Of a stretch of 64,000 nucleotides of DNA, positions 1 to 10,487 are shown in pieces. A model generated the notes under the pieces. The model was not told where the DNA came from and made no database searches. It saw only the letters and a list, made by a program, of their open reading frames with translations. This DNA comes from Camellia lanceoleosa (Eukaryota; Streptophyta; Magnoliopsida; Ericales; Theaceae), in the NCBI GenBank assembly GCA_025200525.1, contig CM045761.1, positions 134,418,223-134,482,222 of the forward strand, in the 5' to 3' direction. Position numbers and translations under genes: made by a program. Every line of letters begins with the position of its first letter. The first letter of the stretch is position 1.

Positions 1-2566
1 TTCATTGTTGGACACTTTGAACCAGAGTTTGAAGGCTAAGGGTATATAGGAATCATCGGGTGCTAACAGTAACACACCTATCCCATAACTATACTGATTG
101 GACACTCCGTCAAAGTACATCATCCAAGTTTTCTCTTTGACATACAGAATGTCTTCATCTGGGAACAAATATTCCACCGCCTTATCGCCCTTTACTGGGT
201 GGTCAGCCAAGAATTCCACTACAACTCTTTTTTTAACTGACTTGCGGATAACATACTTGAGATCAAATTCGGAGAGAAGAAGCAGCCAACGGGTTAGCCT
301 ACCTGTAAGTATTGGTTTCTTAGAGAGATATTTAATGGGATCTAATCTCGAAAACAGGATTATAGAGTGAGCTAATAAGTAGTGCCTTAACTTGCTGGTA
401 GCCCATACCAAGGCTAAGCATTCTCCAAGGGAATGTAGCGGGTCTCATAGTCTAGTATCTTTTTGTTTAAGTAGCAGATGGCCTTCTCCACCTTATCCTC
501 AGATTCCTGAGTAAGCATGTGTCCCATGGTTGTCTTGGTTACCAACAATTACAGAATTAAAGGCTTTCTCGGCTCTAATGGTGATAACACAGGCGGATTC
601 TGAAGGTATTGCTTGACCTACTCAAAGGCAAACTGACATCGATCGTCCCATCGGAACTTCTTTCCTTTCTTCAAGAGACCAAATAGTAGTTCACAAGTCA
701 AAGTTAATTTGGAGATAAACTGTCTTATGAATTGCACTTTACCCAGAAAACCGCACACCTCTTTTTCAATCCTTGGTGGTGGTATTTCTAAGTTGGCCTT
801 GATTTTGGAAGGATCTGCTTTAATTCCCCTCTGCTTGATAAAAAAGCCCAGCATTTTCCTTGTCGTTATGTTGAAGGTACATTTCTGCACGTTTAACCTC
901 AATCTGTATTCCCTGATCCGTTGAAAGAATATTTCCAGTGCGGTGTAGTGGCCTTTTTACTCTTTGGATTTGACAATCATGTCATCCACATACACCTTAA
1001 CCTCTTTGTGGATCATGTCATGCAAAATGATGGTCGCAGCGTTCTGATAGGTAGCCCCAGTATTCTTCAACCCAAACGGCATGACTCAGTAGCAGTACGT
1101 ATCCTATGGTGTGGTGAAAGTCGTCTTTTTTCGATCTTCTAGTGCTATCAGAACCTAGTTATATCTAAAAAACCCATCCATAAAGGAAAGCAAGGCATGG
1201 CTAGCAGCAAAGTCCACCAACTCATCTATGTGCGGCAGTGGAAAGTCATCCTTCAGATTTGCTTTGTTCAAATCTCTAAAGTCGACGGAAAATCGAATTC
1301 TGCCATCCTTCTTCAGCATTGGGATGATATTGGCCAACCAGGTCGGATACTCGGATACTAATAAGAATCTTGCATCAATCTGCTTGGTGACCGCTTCCTT
1401 GATTTTCAGTGCCCAATCTAGACAAATTTTGCGCAGCTTCTGCTTAACTGGTTGGGCCTCTGGGTCAAGAGGGATTCGGTGCCGTACGATCTCAGGGTTA
1501 ATTCTAGGCATGTCTTCGTAAGACCACGTGAAAACATCTTTAAAATCTTTTAATAAAGTGATTAAATGCTCGCGTTCCTCTGAAGACAACGTGGACCCAA
1601 TCTGGACCAAGCGCGGATCCTTCTTAATACCCATATTAATAGCAATGATTTTATCAATACATGGCTTAGTATGTCTCTCATCCTCTCGATTAATTAAGTT
1701 TTTCAAAGCCAGAGGAATTTCTTCCTCTTTGTTTTTCGTTAAAATTTTGAAAATCTTGGTCAATACAATAAATTTGCGGCATAGAGAAGTACACAGAATC
1801 TGCTGAGTTCTCATTCAAAAGGTCTAGATCTTCGGTTACAGACTCAAAAGAAAAAGCTAAATGAAGACCTAGACAGGACTTTGGCATCCGGGTTACCACT
1901 CCCGGGAATGCCAGACTTAGACCTCCCTGACTGACTTGAATCTAATCCTGACTCCACGGACTCAATGGAATCAAATTTTGGCTCATCATCTGATTCAGAA
2001 CTGGAAAGAAAGCCCTCATCCAGCTGCCAAGTAAGACACGGTGCCTTTGATACATCCAAAATACCATCGGTTGGGTCCACACCCAGTTCTTCCCCTATCA
2101 TGGAGACAGTAAAGTTATACCCCAAGTTTTCTAGGTCAGCCGCAGGATCTGTTAGGAGATTGGCCAGTGCTGTTCCTACTTCAGTCTCGCTGTTGTCTGA
2201 GTCATCTTTCGTGCTTTGGTTAGTTTTGATGTTTGGTTCAGCCCTTTCCTTATCACTGTCCTGTAACTGATGGTCAAAGAAGATCTCGAACCCGGGGACA
2301 CGTTCGTTCGAGAAATTTACCGAAGGCTTAGGAAGGCCACAAAAAGGGAAGTCCTCTCCCTCTCGAACAAAATGGCCATTCAACGTCTCTCGGATGGCCT
2401 GTGGACGAGCTCATAATGCTTCCCAGCTCTCTTGGCTTTGGCTCTGCCCCTCATCTCTTCCCCCTTTCTTATCCAGTCCTCTTTGGTGGGTACATAGCCC
2501 AGTCCAAAGGTATGCGGGTTCTGTGGCACCTCTGTCTCCACTCTTTCTAAGTCCCATTCTCAGAAC
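1..2566 (-). pseudogene. Tat-lineage Ty3/gypsy pol remnant (linker, RT, RNase H), cut by the window edge
   Basis: Read on the minus strand, this is the pol region of an LTR retrotransposon. From right to left: a segment around 2400-2540 with GLGYVPTKEDW resembles the post-protease part of Tat elements. An acidic, Ser-rich linker follows at 1844-2383. The N-terminal RT at 1155-1814 carries KDVFTWSYEDMP, KKDGRIRFSVDFRDLN and DDFPLPHIDEL. An MPFGLKN block lies near 1070, YVDDMIVKSKE near 980, and the RT thumb (MRLNVQKCTF, PPPRIEKEV) at 618-902. An RNase H-like start (YFDGVSNQ) lies near 110. Stops and frame changes separate the blocks, so it is a pseudogene. The wording of the RT blocks (AWSYEDMP-type, PPPRTEKEV-type) is typical of Tat/Ogre elements rather than chromoviruses. 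Integrase and LTR would lie left of the window. Family assignment is from motif memory. Confidence 0.85.
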
Positions 2567-3468
2567 ATGCCACAATTTGTTCATGAAGTAGATGGATTGG
2601 GCACTAACGTACAGCAGATGCGACAGGGTCAGGCAGCTCCAACCAGGGCATTTGCAGTGATGCCAGGAACTGACAAAGTGCAAGGTACTTTTAATCTCTT
2701 TCAAGAACCCATTAGAGTACTTTTTGATACTAGTGCCTCTCATTCTTTTATATCTAGACAGTTTGTAGAAAGAGAACGTATTGTAACTACCTCTTTGTCT
2801 AGATTTATTCGTGTTGAGACCCATTTAGGAGGGGCAGTTACTCTTTATGTCATGTGTAAAGATTTTGAGATTGACTTTGTGGGCAAGGTCTTGTATGCAG
2901 ACCTAATTGTTTTAAGGTTTGAGGGGTTTACAATTATTTTGGGTATGGATTGGTTGCGAAAACACTTTGTGACTCTAGATTGTGCTGGAAGGACTGTAAA
3001 TATAGATATTCCTGATATGCCACGGCTTACCCACACTTCTAGTGAAGGAGAAGAGTCGGTGATGACGAGTTTTCTACGCTCGGTAGAAATCCCTAAGTAG
3101 GATATTAGTGAGGTAGATGTGGTGCGTGAGTTTGATGATGTATTTCAAGAGATACCTAGACCTCCATCCCGACAGGTAGTAGAATTTCGCATTGACCTAG
3201 TGCTGGGAACTGCATCGATTTCTAAGGCGGCATATAGAATGGTGCCTAAGGAGCTTGTGGAGATGAAAAAGTAGCTAGAAGATATACTTCAAAAAGGGTT
3301 CATTCGTTCAAGTAACTCCCTGGGGGGAGTACCTGCGATCTTTGTCTCCAAGAAAGATGGCACTCTCCGTATGTGCATAGATTACAGAGAACTGAACAAG
3401 GTGACTATCAAGAACAAGTATCCGCTACCTAGAATTGATGACTTGTTTGATCAGTTGAAGGGGGCAGC
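2567..3468 (+). pseudogene. Tekay/Del-like Ty3/gypsy protease and N-terminal RT
   Basis: This is the first half of a plus-strand gypsy pol. An aspartic protease domain occupies about residues 35-140 of the open stretch 2567-3100. It has LFDTSASHSF in place of the usual DTGA or DPGA, and the flap-side motif IILGMDWL. After a stop at 3098 the RT begins, with [13 protein letters not shown], a YRM.P block, then [18 protein letters not shown] and [20 protein letters not shown] further in-frame stop lies near 3273. The reading ends at the insertion of the non-coding LTR-type element and resumes at 7932. Gag and the 5' LTR are absent, and the left boundary is an abrupt switch to minus-strand Tat sequence somewhere in 2560-2605. 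Protease and RT motifs match the chromovirus Tekay/Del clade. Confidence 0.88.
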
Positions 3469-3473
3469 CATGT
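3469..3473. repeat. Left 5-bp target duplication (CATGT) of the 3474-7931 element
   Basis: CATGT lies immediately before TGTAGAC at the left end and is repeated at 7932-7936 immediately after GTCTACA. Removing the element plus one copy restores an uninterrupted RT reading around the junction, which fixes the insertion point. Confidence 0.9.
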
Positions 3474-6400
3474 TGTAGACGTCCCCGAACGCCCCGGGGG
3501 GATGAACCCCCGTTCTGTTCATATTGGGCTTACTACAGTTCGGACTCGATTTGTTGTCACGGTTCTTAATCTTGAACCAAAGAATCCAAATCCGGCAAAT
3601 CGTTTTTAGAAAACAGATTTTGAAAGAAGTGCCAAACATGGACTGCTTTGCCAGATACAGAGTCGCCACCTAAATATTTTTTAATGGGGGAATTTAGGAA
3701 ACCCTGACTCGGTGCCAAAGGCCACGTGTCCATAATCACCAAAGTTGCCTCGGCTCGGGAACTTGGGTACGATTGGGGAAGGTCAGCTATGAGCACCCCC
3801 TCTCGCCCGATCAAAGATCGGCCTCTACTAACCGTGATATCTTGTTTTGAAAACGTTATGTGCTCTTATTCCGGTTATTAGCCTAGAATTACTATGTTAT
3901 GCGCGCAGCAAACAAGTATAGACCAAATCGCCTAAATTGGAACAAAACATTTCATGTTTGTTTTGAAAATGGTTTGCTACTTGCAAGTAGACTAAAATGC
4001 AGGTTTTGCTACCCTCGAGTGGGCTTTTTTAGAAAAGATGGTTTTGCCACTATTTAGTGGGCTTAAAACTCGCAATTTTAATGCATTATCCCAATTTAAG
4101 CAATTCGACCTCCATCCACAGGCATTCGAGCAGTTATATCACATAAGCAGCTAGCCTCATGGTAATCATGCAATTATGGCAACACTCACACGCATGCGGT
4201 ATGCTAAAGCATAAAAGCTCACCTAGTACTCCAAGCCAAAATAGGAACTAGTTAGTAATCATATGCATGATCCTAATTCATGTTTAAAATGGCTAATGCA
4301 ACACATGCAAAGATGCAATCTAGACAGGCTCGGCTATCCTAAACATGGCATGTGAAATGCTACAACTAACACGTATTCAATTTGGAATTGAAATACAGAT
4401 GCAGTTAGAATGATGCGCCGAGCCCGGTGCATGTAAAACAAATGTATGGATGCACGCATGCATAGCATAAGGTATGCTAATTTAAATATGTCCTAATACT
4501 AACCATCAAAGTAGGTAAGTAAAAGGGAGAAAGAAGTGGGGGTTGGAAGACATGCACACACGCACCCACACTTATTACAAATACGCCCTCACACGGAGGG
4601 ACCGAATAATAATACAAACCAAATAAATAATTAAATATTACAAAACCCCTTAGCTAATTGACAAATTAATTAAACTATTAAAGCAGTAAAAGGCCTCGGG
4701 AAGAGGGCTCAATGCAATGCGCGCTCAGCTCCGTCCGGAAAGCCACTGCCATGCACAAGTTGGCTCTGTTTTCCCTGCTCTGCTCCTCTGAAAATTGTGC
4801 AAGTCCCAGGGATGCTTCCATGAACATTGTGGAGTGCCACCGACTGAGAGGAATGGCCACCGGCTATGGGGAATACTCACCAGCCACTTATTAATCCATC
4901 GGCCACCAATGGATGGCCGGTCGGCACTGTAGATGGCTGGCCGGCCAAATCTTCCTGCAAAAACCTGTTTGACAGCAGTAGAGGGCAAACAAGGCATGAC
5001 AATGCATTTCCAAAGCAATGTTTGCACCACCACCCTCCTTATCATATTCATGACTCAAAGGAGGATGGTTCTTGGCTCTCGGGCCACCAATCACACATTT
5101 CCATTCATGATGGCCAAAGAGTCAAGATATGCAATTTCAATATGGAATGAAATGCACAAAACAAATAATGGGCCCCAACCTCTATCATAATCAATTTAAG
5201 AGGCAAGAGATGCATGCTATGATATGCAACCTAAACATGCAAGCTAAGCATGCAAGATGAGCATGTGAACATGCAATATGCAAACATGTGTCAACATGTG
5301 AGGATAGGCAAGTATGTAACAACATGTAACCTAACTAGCATGCAACAACATGCAAAGATAGACTTAAACTAACATGGGTAGCTCTCAAGCATGCCAAAAT
5401 CAGTGGCCAATATGCTCAAGAATGGAAGCCAAAGCACACACAAATACGCATGCATGCAATGTCCAACACTTAGGCACATAGGAACAACTCTTAAGCACAC
5501 TTAAAAGAAGAAGAACATGGGCATATGGCATGCATTATAAGCTCTGAAATCATGTCATAAATGGTGCCAAACCAAGTAAACAAGACAAGCAAAGCATGCA
5601 TAGAAGCTTGGAATTAGCCCAAGGACTTAAACCATGATCACATGACACATGAAGCAAATGATCAAAGTGAATCAAAACAGTCCTAAATCATGTCAAAGTA
5701 AGCCCCAAAAACCACTTAGATGGCATTTAAATGACCTACACATGGAAGCATACACAAATGTCTAAACATGGAGCATAAGGCACAACCTCTTGAAGCATCA
5801 AAGGAGCATCAAATGCGAACATTTAAGCATACCATGAGGACTGAAATGACATTATAAGTGACTCCAAATCACTGAAATAGTGCAAATAAAGCATGCTAGA
5901 GGGGTCAACACTCAAGGCTCACGAGGGGGATTACATGGTAGCTATACAAAGCAAGTCATGGATGACTCAAATGACCAAACACAGTCCCTTAGCATACTAA
6001 AACAAGCATAAAAGCTTCACAAAGCTAAGCCAAAACAAGTAAGCATAGTGGTCTAAATGCTAGATACATGTTAAGGCAATTTCATGGCATTACAAGACAA
6101 GTATGTAAAGCAAGCATGGTGTGTCTAAACCAAGTAAAAACAGAGATAATACATGGCAAAATAATACCAAATAACATTTAAGACATGGCCAACATGCACT
6201 TAAGGATGGTGCTCACACATGAGGCTAAAATGGCAAATATTGAAGGCAACAAGGAGAGGGGATTGCCCTCTCTTTCTTAGGACCCTAAACCACCATCCTC
6301 ACCACTGAAATCCCTCAAGATTTTTGTGGTGAGGAGGCCCAAACAAGGTGGTCCCGAAGTTCACCAAAAATAGCACAAAATGGGGCCAAACAAGGCCTAA

Positions 6401-6816
6401 GAGGGGGTAAACGACCCCAAACACAAAAGTGTCCTTAATGAAGTATCTTAAACACAAAAAAATAGAACTTTTTTATGTTATACACAAAGCTCAAAACAGC
6501 AAGCAAGACAGGCTAAAAGCTGGTGCAAAAACGGGAAATAAAAGAGGGTTAAAGGCTCACTCTTGTAGACCAACGAAACCAGCAGCTTCTTGGATCAAAA
6601 ACCAGTCCCTTAGCTTCTGAAAATGGCCTCCAAGCTCCTTAGGTTGATGATGGAGGTGTTAGGATAGGAGTTGTAGTGTAAATGTGCAAGAACTAGCCTC
6701 TTTTGAACCCTCTAACACACCCAAATGTAGAGAGAGAGGGAGAATATAGAGAGAGAGTAATATATATATGATATATATCAAATTTTTTTAACCCTTGAAA
6801 ATGGTGGAGAGGCTTT

Positions 6817-6826
6817 CTATTTATAG
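6817..6826 (-). promoter_or_regulatory. TATA box of the copy-1 LTR-type element
   Basis: CTATAAATAG on the minus strand lies about 1.1 kb inside the 5' end of the element and is flanked by purine-rich DNA with GAGAGA runs. It fits the U3/R boundary of a plant LTR. Position and sequence are seen; promoter activity is inferred. Confidence 0.5.
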
Positions 6827-7110
6827 AGGAGATGGAGGCTTAAAGCTTCTAAGAGAAGCTAAGCAAAAAACGTCAAGAGGGTCAAGCTTCTCTTAGTGCC
6901 ATTTTGGGAACATGGTAAAAAGTCACGTTTTTGGACGAAATGTCCAAAAACGTGGCAACTAAAAACGCCAGAAAAGCCATTTGGCAAGTGCCAAAAACGC
7001 AGCCTTAAAATTACAAATTAGGACCTATGAAAAATAAATAAAAAAATAACTCTCTTATGTTGGGTAATGGTATTTTTGTCATTTTAATTTGATTTGACAC
7101 CATAAATAAA

Positions 7111-7233
7111 TATGAAACTAAAAAGCAAAAAGCCAGCTTTTTACCAACTTTCCAAATCATTTCCAAAAAAGTCAAAAAGTTTGGTAAAAAGCCAAAAGCC
7201 AGCTTTTTACCAACTTCCCAAAACAACCCTTAG
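7111..7233. mobile_element. Small MITE-like inverted repeat inside copy 1
   Basis: AAAAGCCAGCTTTTTACCAAC occurs twice within about 80 bp, in a context of short self-complementary blocks. A similar pattern (GGTAAAAA..AGCTTTTT) recurs at 30.85-31.04 kb. It looks like a degenerate hAT-type MITE nested in the LTR-like element. No clean target duplication was found. Confidence 0.35.
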
Positions 7234-7572
7234 AAGCTTGTAGCAAAAAGGCCAAGAAGGCCAAGCTTTTTGGAGAAGCTAGACAAAAGAGCCAAGCTTC
7301 TTGGAGAAGCTAGGCAAAAGGTTCTAGAGGTGCAAGCTTCTCTTGGAAGCTTAGAAGGGTTCAAGCTTCTTGGAGAAGCTAGGCAAATGTGCAAAAGGTT
7401 CAAGCTTCTAGGAGAAGCTAAACCAAGGTGCAAAAGGTTCAAGCTTCTAGGAGAAGCCAAACCAAGGGTTCAAAAGGTTCAAGCTTCCTCAAGAAGCTAA
7501 AAACCAAGGGTTCAAAAGGTTCAAGCTTCCTCAAGAAGCTAAAACCAAGGGTCCAAAAGGTTCAAACCCCCC
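7203..7572. repeat. Minisatellite of AAGCTTCT..AGAAGCT hairpin units
   Basis: About nine imperfect units of 30-40 bp each carry AAGCTTCT or AAGCTTCC, a short loop and AGAAGCT, joined by spacers such as AAGGTTCA. Every unit is a potential stem-loop. Unit order drifts from left to right (TTGGAGAAGC, TAGGAGAAGC, CTCAAGAAGC), as expected from stepwise tandem duplication. It lies within the first 0.75 kb of the 5' end (U3-like part) of the minus-oriented element. Confidence 0.85.
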
Positions 7573-7931
7573 CTCAAGAAAAGGTCTCGGTTAGAAAAAG
7601 TGGCTAATCGGCCAACAAAGTTAGCCGACCGACCAAACAGGGTGCCGACCGGCCAAATATATGGCCGATGGCAACAAAACACTGGCCGGTGGCCTCTAGC
7701 CATGGCCGGTGATGTGTGGGAATGTCTCACAAGCCATTCCCTGCCCCTCAAAAGCAAAACACAAGTGTTTGGTGCAAAACCAAACACAAAACAGTCGAGT
7801 CGGGAGATCCTGAGGCAAGGCGCGTAGCCGAGACCTCCGGGAACTCGAGACGAACACAAACATGGATGATCACCAGGTGTTCAAACGGTGACGTCCAAGT
7901 CTTGAGGACAGTCAAAAATGGGGTGTCTACA

Positions 7932-7936
7932 CATGT
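7932..7936. repeat. Right 5-bp target duplication (CATGT)
   Basis: CATGT follows the terminal GTCTACA of the inserted element and matches 3469-3473. Gypsy RT coding resumes directly after it. Confidence 0.9.
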
Positions 7937-10373
7937 TCTCTCAGTTTGATCTCAGAACGGGTTACCATCAGATAGGGGTATCAAAGGAAAGTATACCGCT
8001 TACTGTTTTTCGGACCTGATATGGGTTGTACGAATTTCCTGTAATGCCTTTTGGTTTGACCAATGCTCCTATCTATTTCATGGACTTGATGAACAGAATT
8101 TTTTAACCGTATCTAGATAAGTTTGTGATTATCTTCATAGATGATATCCTAGTGTATTCTAAGAATGAGGAAGAACACAGAGAACACTTGAAAGTCGTGT
8201 TGCAGACTTTGAGGGAGCAGCAGTTATACGCTAAGTTCAGTAAGTGTCACTTTTGGGAGAAAGAAGTTCAATTTTTGGGTCATGTTGTATCCAATCAAGG
8301 GATAGCGGTAGATCCTGAGAAAGTTATTGCGGTCAAAGAATGGAAGCAGCCTACGAACCCTACACAGGTGAGAAGTTTTTTAGGACTAGCTGGTTATTAC
8401 AAGAGATTTATAGAAAAATTTTCCACTATTGCAGTACCCATGACCAAGTTGACCCGCAAGAATGTGAAGTTTGTATGGACAGATGATTGTGAGAAAACTT
8501 TCCAGGAGTTGAAGCAGCGGTTGACTACAGCTCCGGTGTTAATTATACCGGTACAAGGGGAAAAGTTAGTAGTGTTTACTAATACAAGTGGAACTAGGTT
8601 GGAATGTGTGTTGATGCAGTATCAGAAGGTTGTATCTTATGCTTCGCGACAATTAAAACCTCATGAGAGACGATACCCTACTCATGAGTAGGCAGCAGTT
8701 GTTTTTGTGTTGAAAGTATGGCGACACTATTTGTTTGGGGATCACTTTGAGTTGTACACAGATCACAAGAGCCTCAAATATCTCTTTTCTCAAAAAGAGT
8801 TGAACATGAAGCAACAGAGGTGGGTTGAATTCGTCAGTAGTTATGATTTCGAGATCCTTTATCACCTGGGGAAAGGAAATGTGGTTGCTGATGCACTTAG
8901 TTGATAACATAAGATTATAGTTTCTTTGATGATTCAAGAATGGAAGTCCCTGGAGTTAATTTCGATGCATGATGTTCAACCAATAGAGAGTGTTGAAAGG
9001 GCATACATTGGTAGTTTAACCGTACAGTCGACGTTACTGGGTAAAGTTCGTCAGATGCAGAATTTAGATGGGTTTCTCATCAGCAAGCTCGATGACCTTG
9101 TAGTAGATTTAATCGATGATTGTCCTACTAATTGGTCTGTGGACTCAGATGGGGAATTGCGATTCAAGAGTAGGTTGTGTGTCCCTAACATTGTTGAATT
9201 GAGGAAAGAGATTATGGATGATGCCCATAGGTCCTAATATACCATTCACCCTAGTGGGACTAAGATGTATCATGACTTGAAGAGGACGTTTTGGTGGGAA
9301 GGTATGAAGAAAGACGTAGGAGAGTATGTTTCTCGATGTTATGTGTGCCAACAGGTTAAGGTAGAACACCAACGACCATTTGGACTTTTGCAGCCTCTTG
9401 AGATTCTTACTTGGAAATGGGAGTACATCTCTATAAACTTCGTAGATGGATTGTCGCGGTCTAAGCGAGGCAACAAATCTATTTGAGTGATAGTGGATCG
9501 ACTCACCAAGTCTGCTTATTTTATTCCTATTAGTGTTCACCGAACTGCAGATAAACTAGCTAGGCTGTATATTTAGGAGGTGGTGCGACTTCATGGCGCA
9601 CCAGTTTTTATAGCTTCGGATCGTGATCCGTTGTTTGTGGCAGAGTTTTGGGAGAGTTTTCAGCATGCTTTGGGTGCTAGATTAGACTTGAGCACGGCTT
9701 ATCATCCTCAGACGGATGGGCAAACTGAGCAGGTAAATAAGATCTTGGAGGATATGTTGAGAGCTTGTGTCCTCGATCTTGGCGGTAGTTGGGAAGAACA
9801 CTTGCCATTGGTGGAGTTTTCTTATAATAATAGTTATCACTCTAGTATCGGGATGGCACCTTTTAAGGCTTTGTATGGAAGGCCATGTCGATCACCTACT
9901 TAGTGGACGGAGGTAGGAGATGCGCCGTTGTTAAGGCCAGAGTTGGTGAGAGAGACCACGGAGAAGGTAAACATTATTCAGGAACGTATTAAGACTACAC
10001 AGAGTCGTCAGAAGAGTTACGCTGATAGAAAACGTAGGGGGGTTGAGTTGAATGTTGGAGATTTTGTGTTTTTGAAGATCTCACCGATGAAGGGTATCAT
10101 GCGATTCGGAAAGAAGGGAAAGTTGGCACCTAGATTTGTGAGACCATACGAGATCATTGAGAGGATTGGTAATGTGGTTTACAAATTAGCTCTACCACCT
10201 ACTTTAGCTATGATTCACAACGTGTGACCAGTTACTATTCTAGATCGGGATGTAAAGCAGTTGCGGCGCAAGAAAGTAAACTTGGTGAAAGTGCAGTGAA
10301 GCGAGGATGAGAATGATATTACCTGGGAGTTAGAAGAGAAAGTTCGGCGTATGCACCCAAAACTTTTTGTTTA
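7932..10373 (+). pseudogene. Tekay/Del-like Ty3/gypsy pol, second half: RT, RNase H, integrase
   Basis: The RT palm resumes with FDLRTGYHQI, VMPFGLTNAP and the catalytic FIDDILVYS, then the thumb ([18 protein letters not shown]). RNase H follows: its first Asp block reads VVFTNTSGT where VVYTDAS is usual, so the first catalytic Asp is Asn. The block [12 protein letters not shown] and the terminus ADALS are kept. Integrase has the zinc module HPSGTKMYHDL..CYVCQQVK. Its core starts ISINFVDGL, where MDFVDGL is expected, so a DDE Asp is also Asn. ASDRDPLF and HPQTDGQTEQVNK are intact. A C-terminal region to about 10226 is followed by a deletion of the usual FHVSMLRKY block; PVTILDRDVKQLRRKK then continues out of register. 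About seven in-frame stops are present. Pol lies immediately upstream of its own 3' LTR. Confidence 0.9.
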
Positions 10374-10424
10374 GTACTCTTTTCTATCGAATCTCAGGAT
10401 GAGATTCTTTTGAGGTGTGTATAT

Positions 10425-10456
10425 TGTAGCGACCCTAATTTTCTTAAGTCATTTAT

Positions 10457-10487
<31 letters not shown>

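Larger units (their letters stand above)
3474..7931 (-). mobile_element. Non-coding LTR-type element (copy 1), solo LTR or LARD-like, inserted in gypsy RT
   Basis: The element is 4,458 bp, with termini TGTAGAC/GTCTACA forming a perfect 7-bp inverted repeat and CATGT target duplications, as expected for retroviral-type integration. No open reading frame resembles a TE protein. A TATA box (CTATAAATAG at 6817-6826, minus strand) and related sequence at 61.2-63.3 kb place its 5' end at 7931, so it is oriented minus. It contains a hairpin minisatellite (7203-7572), a GCATG-rich stretch (about 4100-6250) and, 180-200 bp from its 3' end, AGGTGGCGACTCTG. That motif resembles the tRNA-Arg primer-binding site of Tat/Ogre elements, from memory. 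It is either a very long solo LTR of a Tat-like element or a non-autonomous derivative; I cannot decide between them. Confidence 0.75.

Noticed and set aside
98..370. Plus-strand ORF opposite the Tat RNase H region
   Set aside because: Antisense shadow of recognisable minus-strand RNase H sequence.
4678..5190. Cluster of overlapping ORFs on both strands in copy 1
   Set aside because: No motif, poor conservation with the matching part of copy 2 (13.38-13.66 kb), and location in a non-coding element.
7230..7500. Leu/Ser-rich or Glu/Ala-rich repeat proteins
   Set aside because: Translation of the AAGCTT hairpin minisatellite in chance frames.
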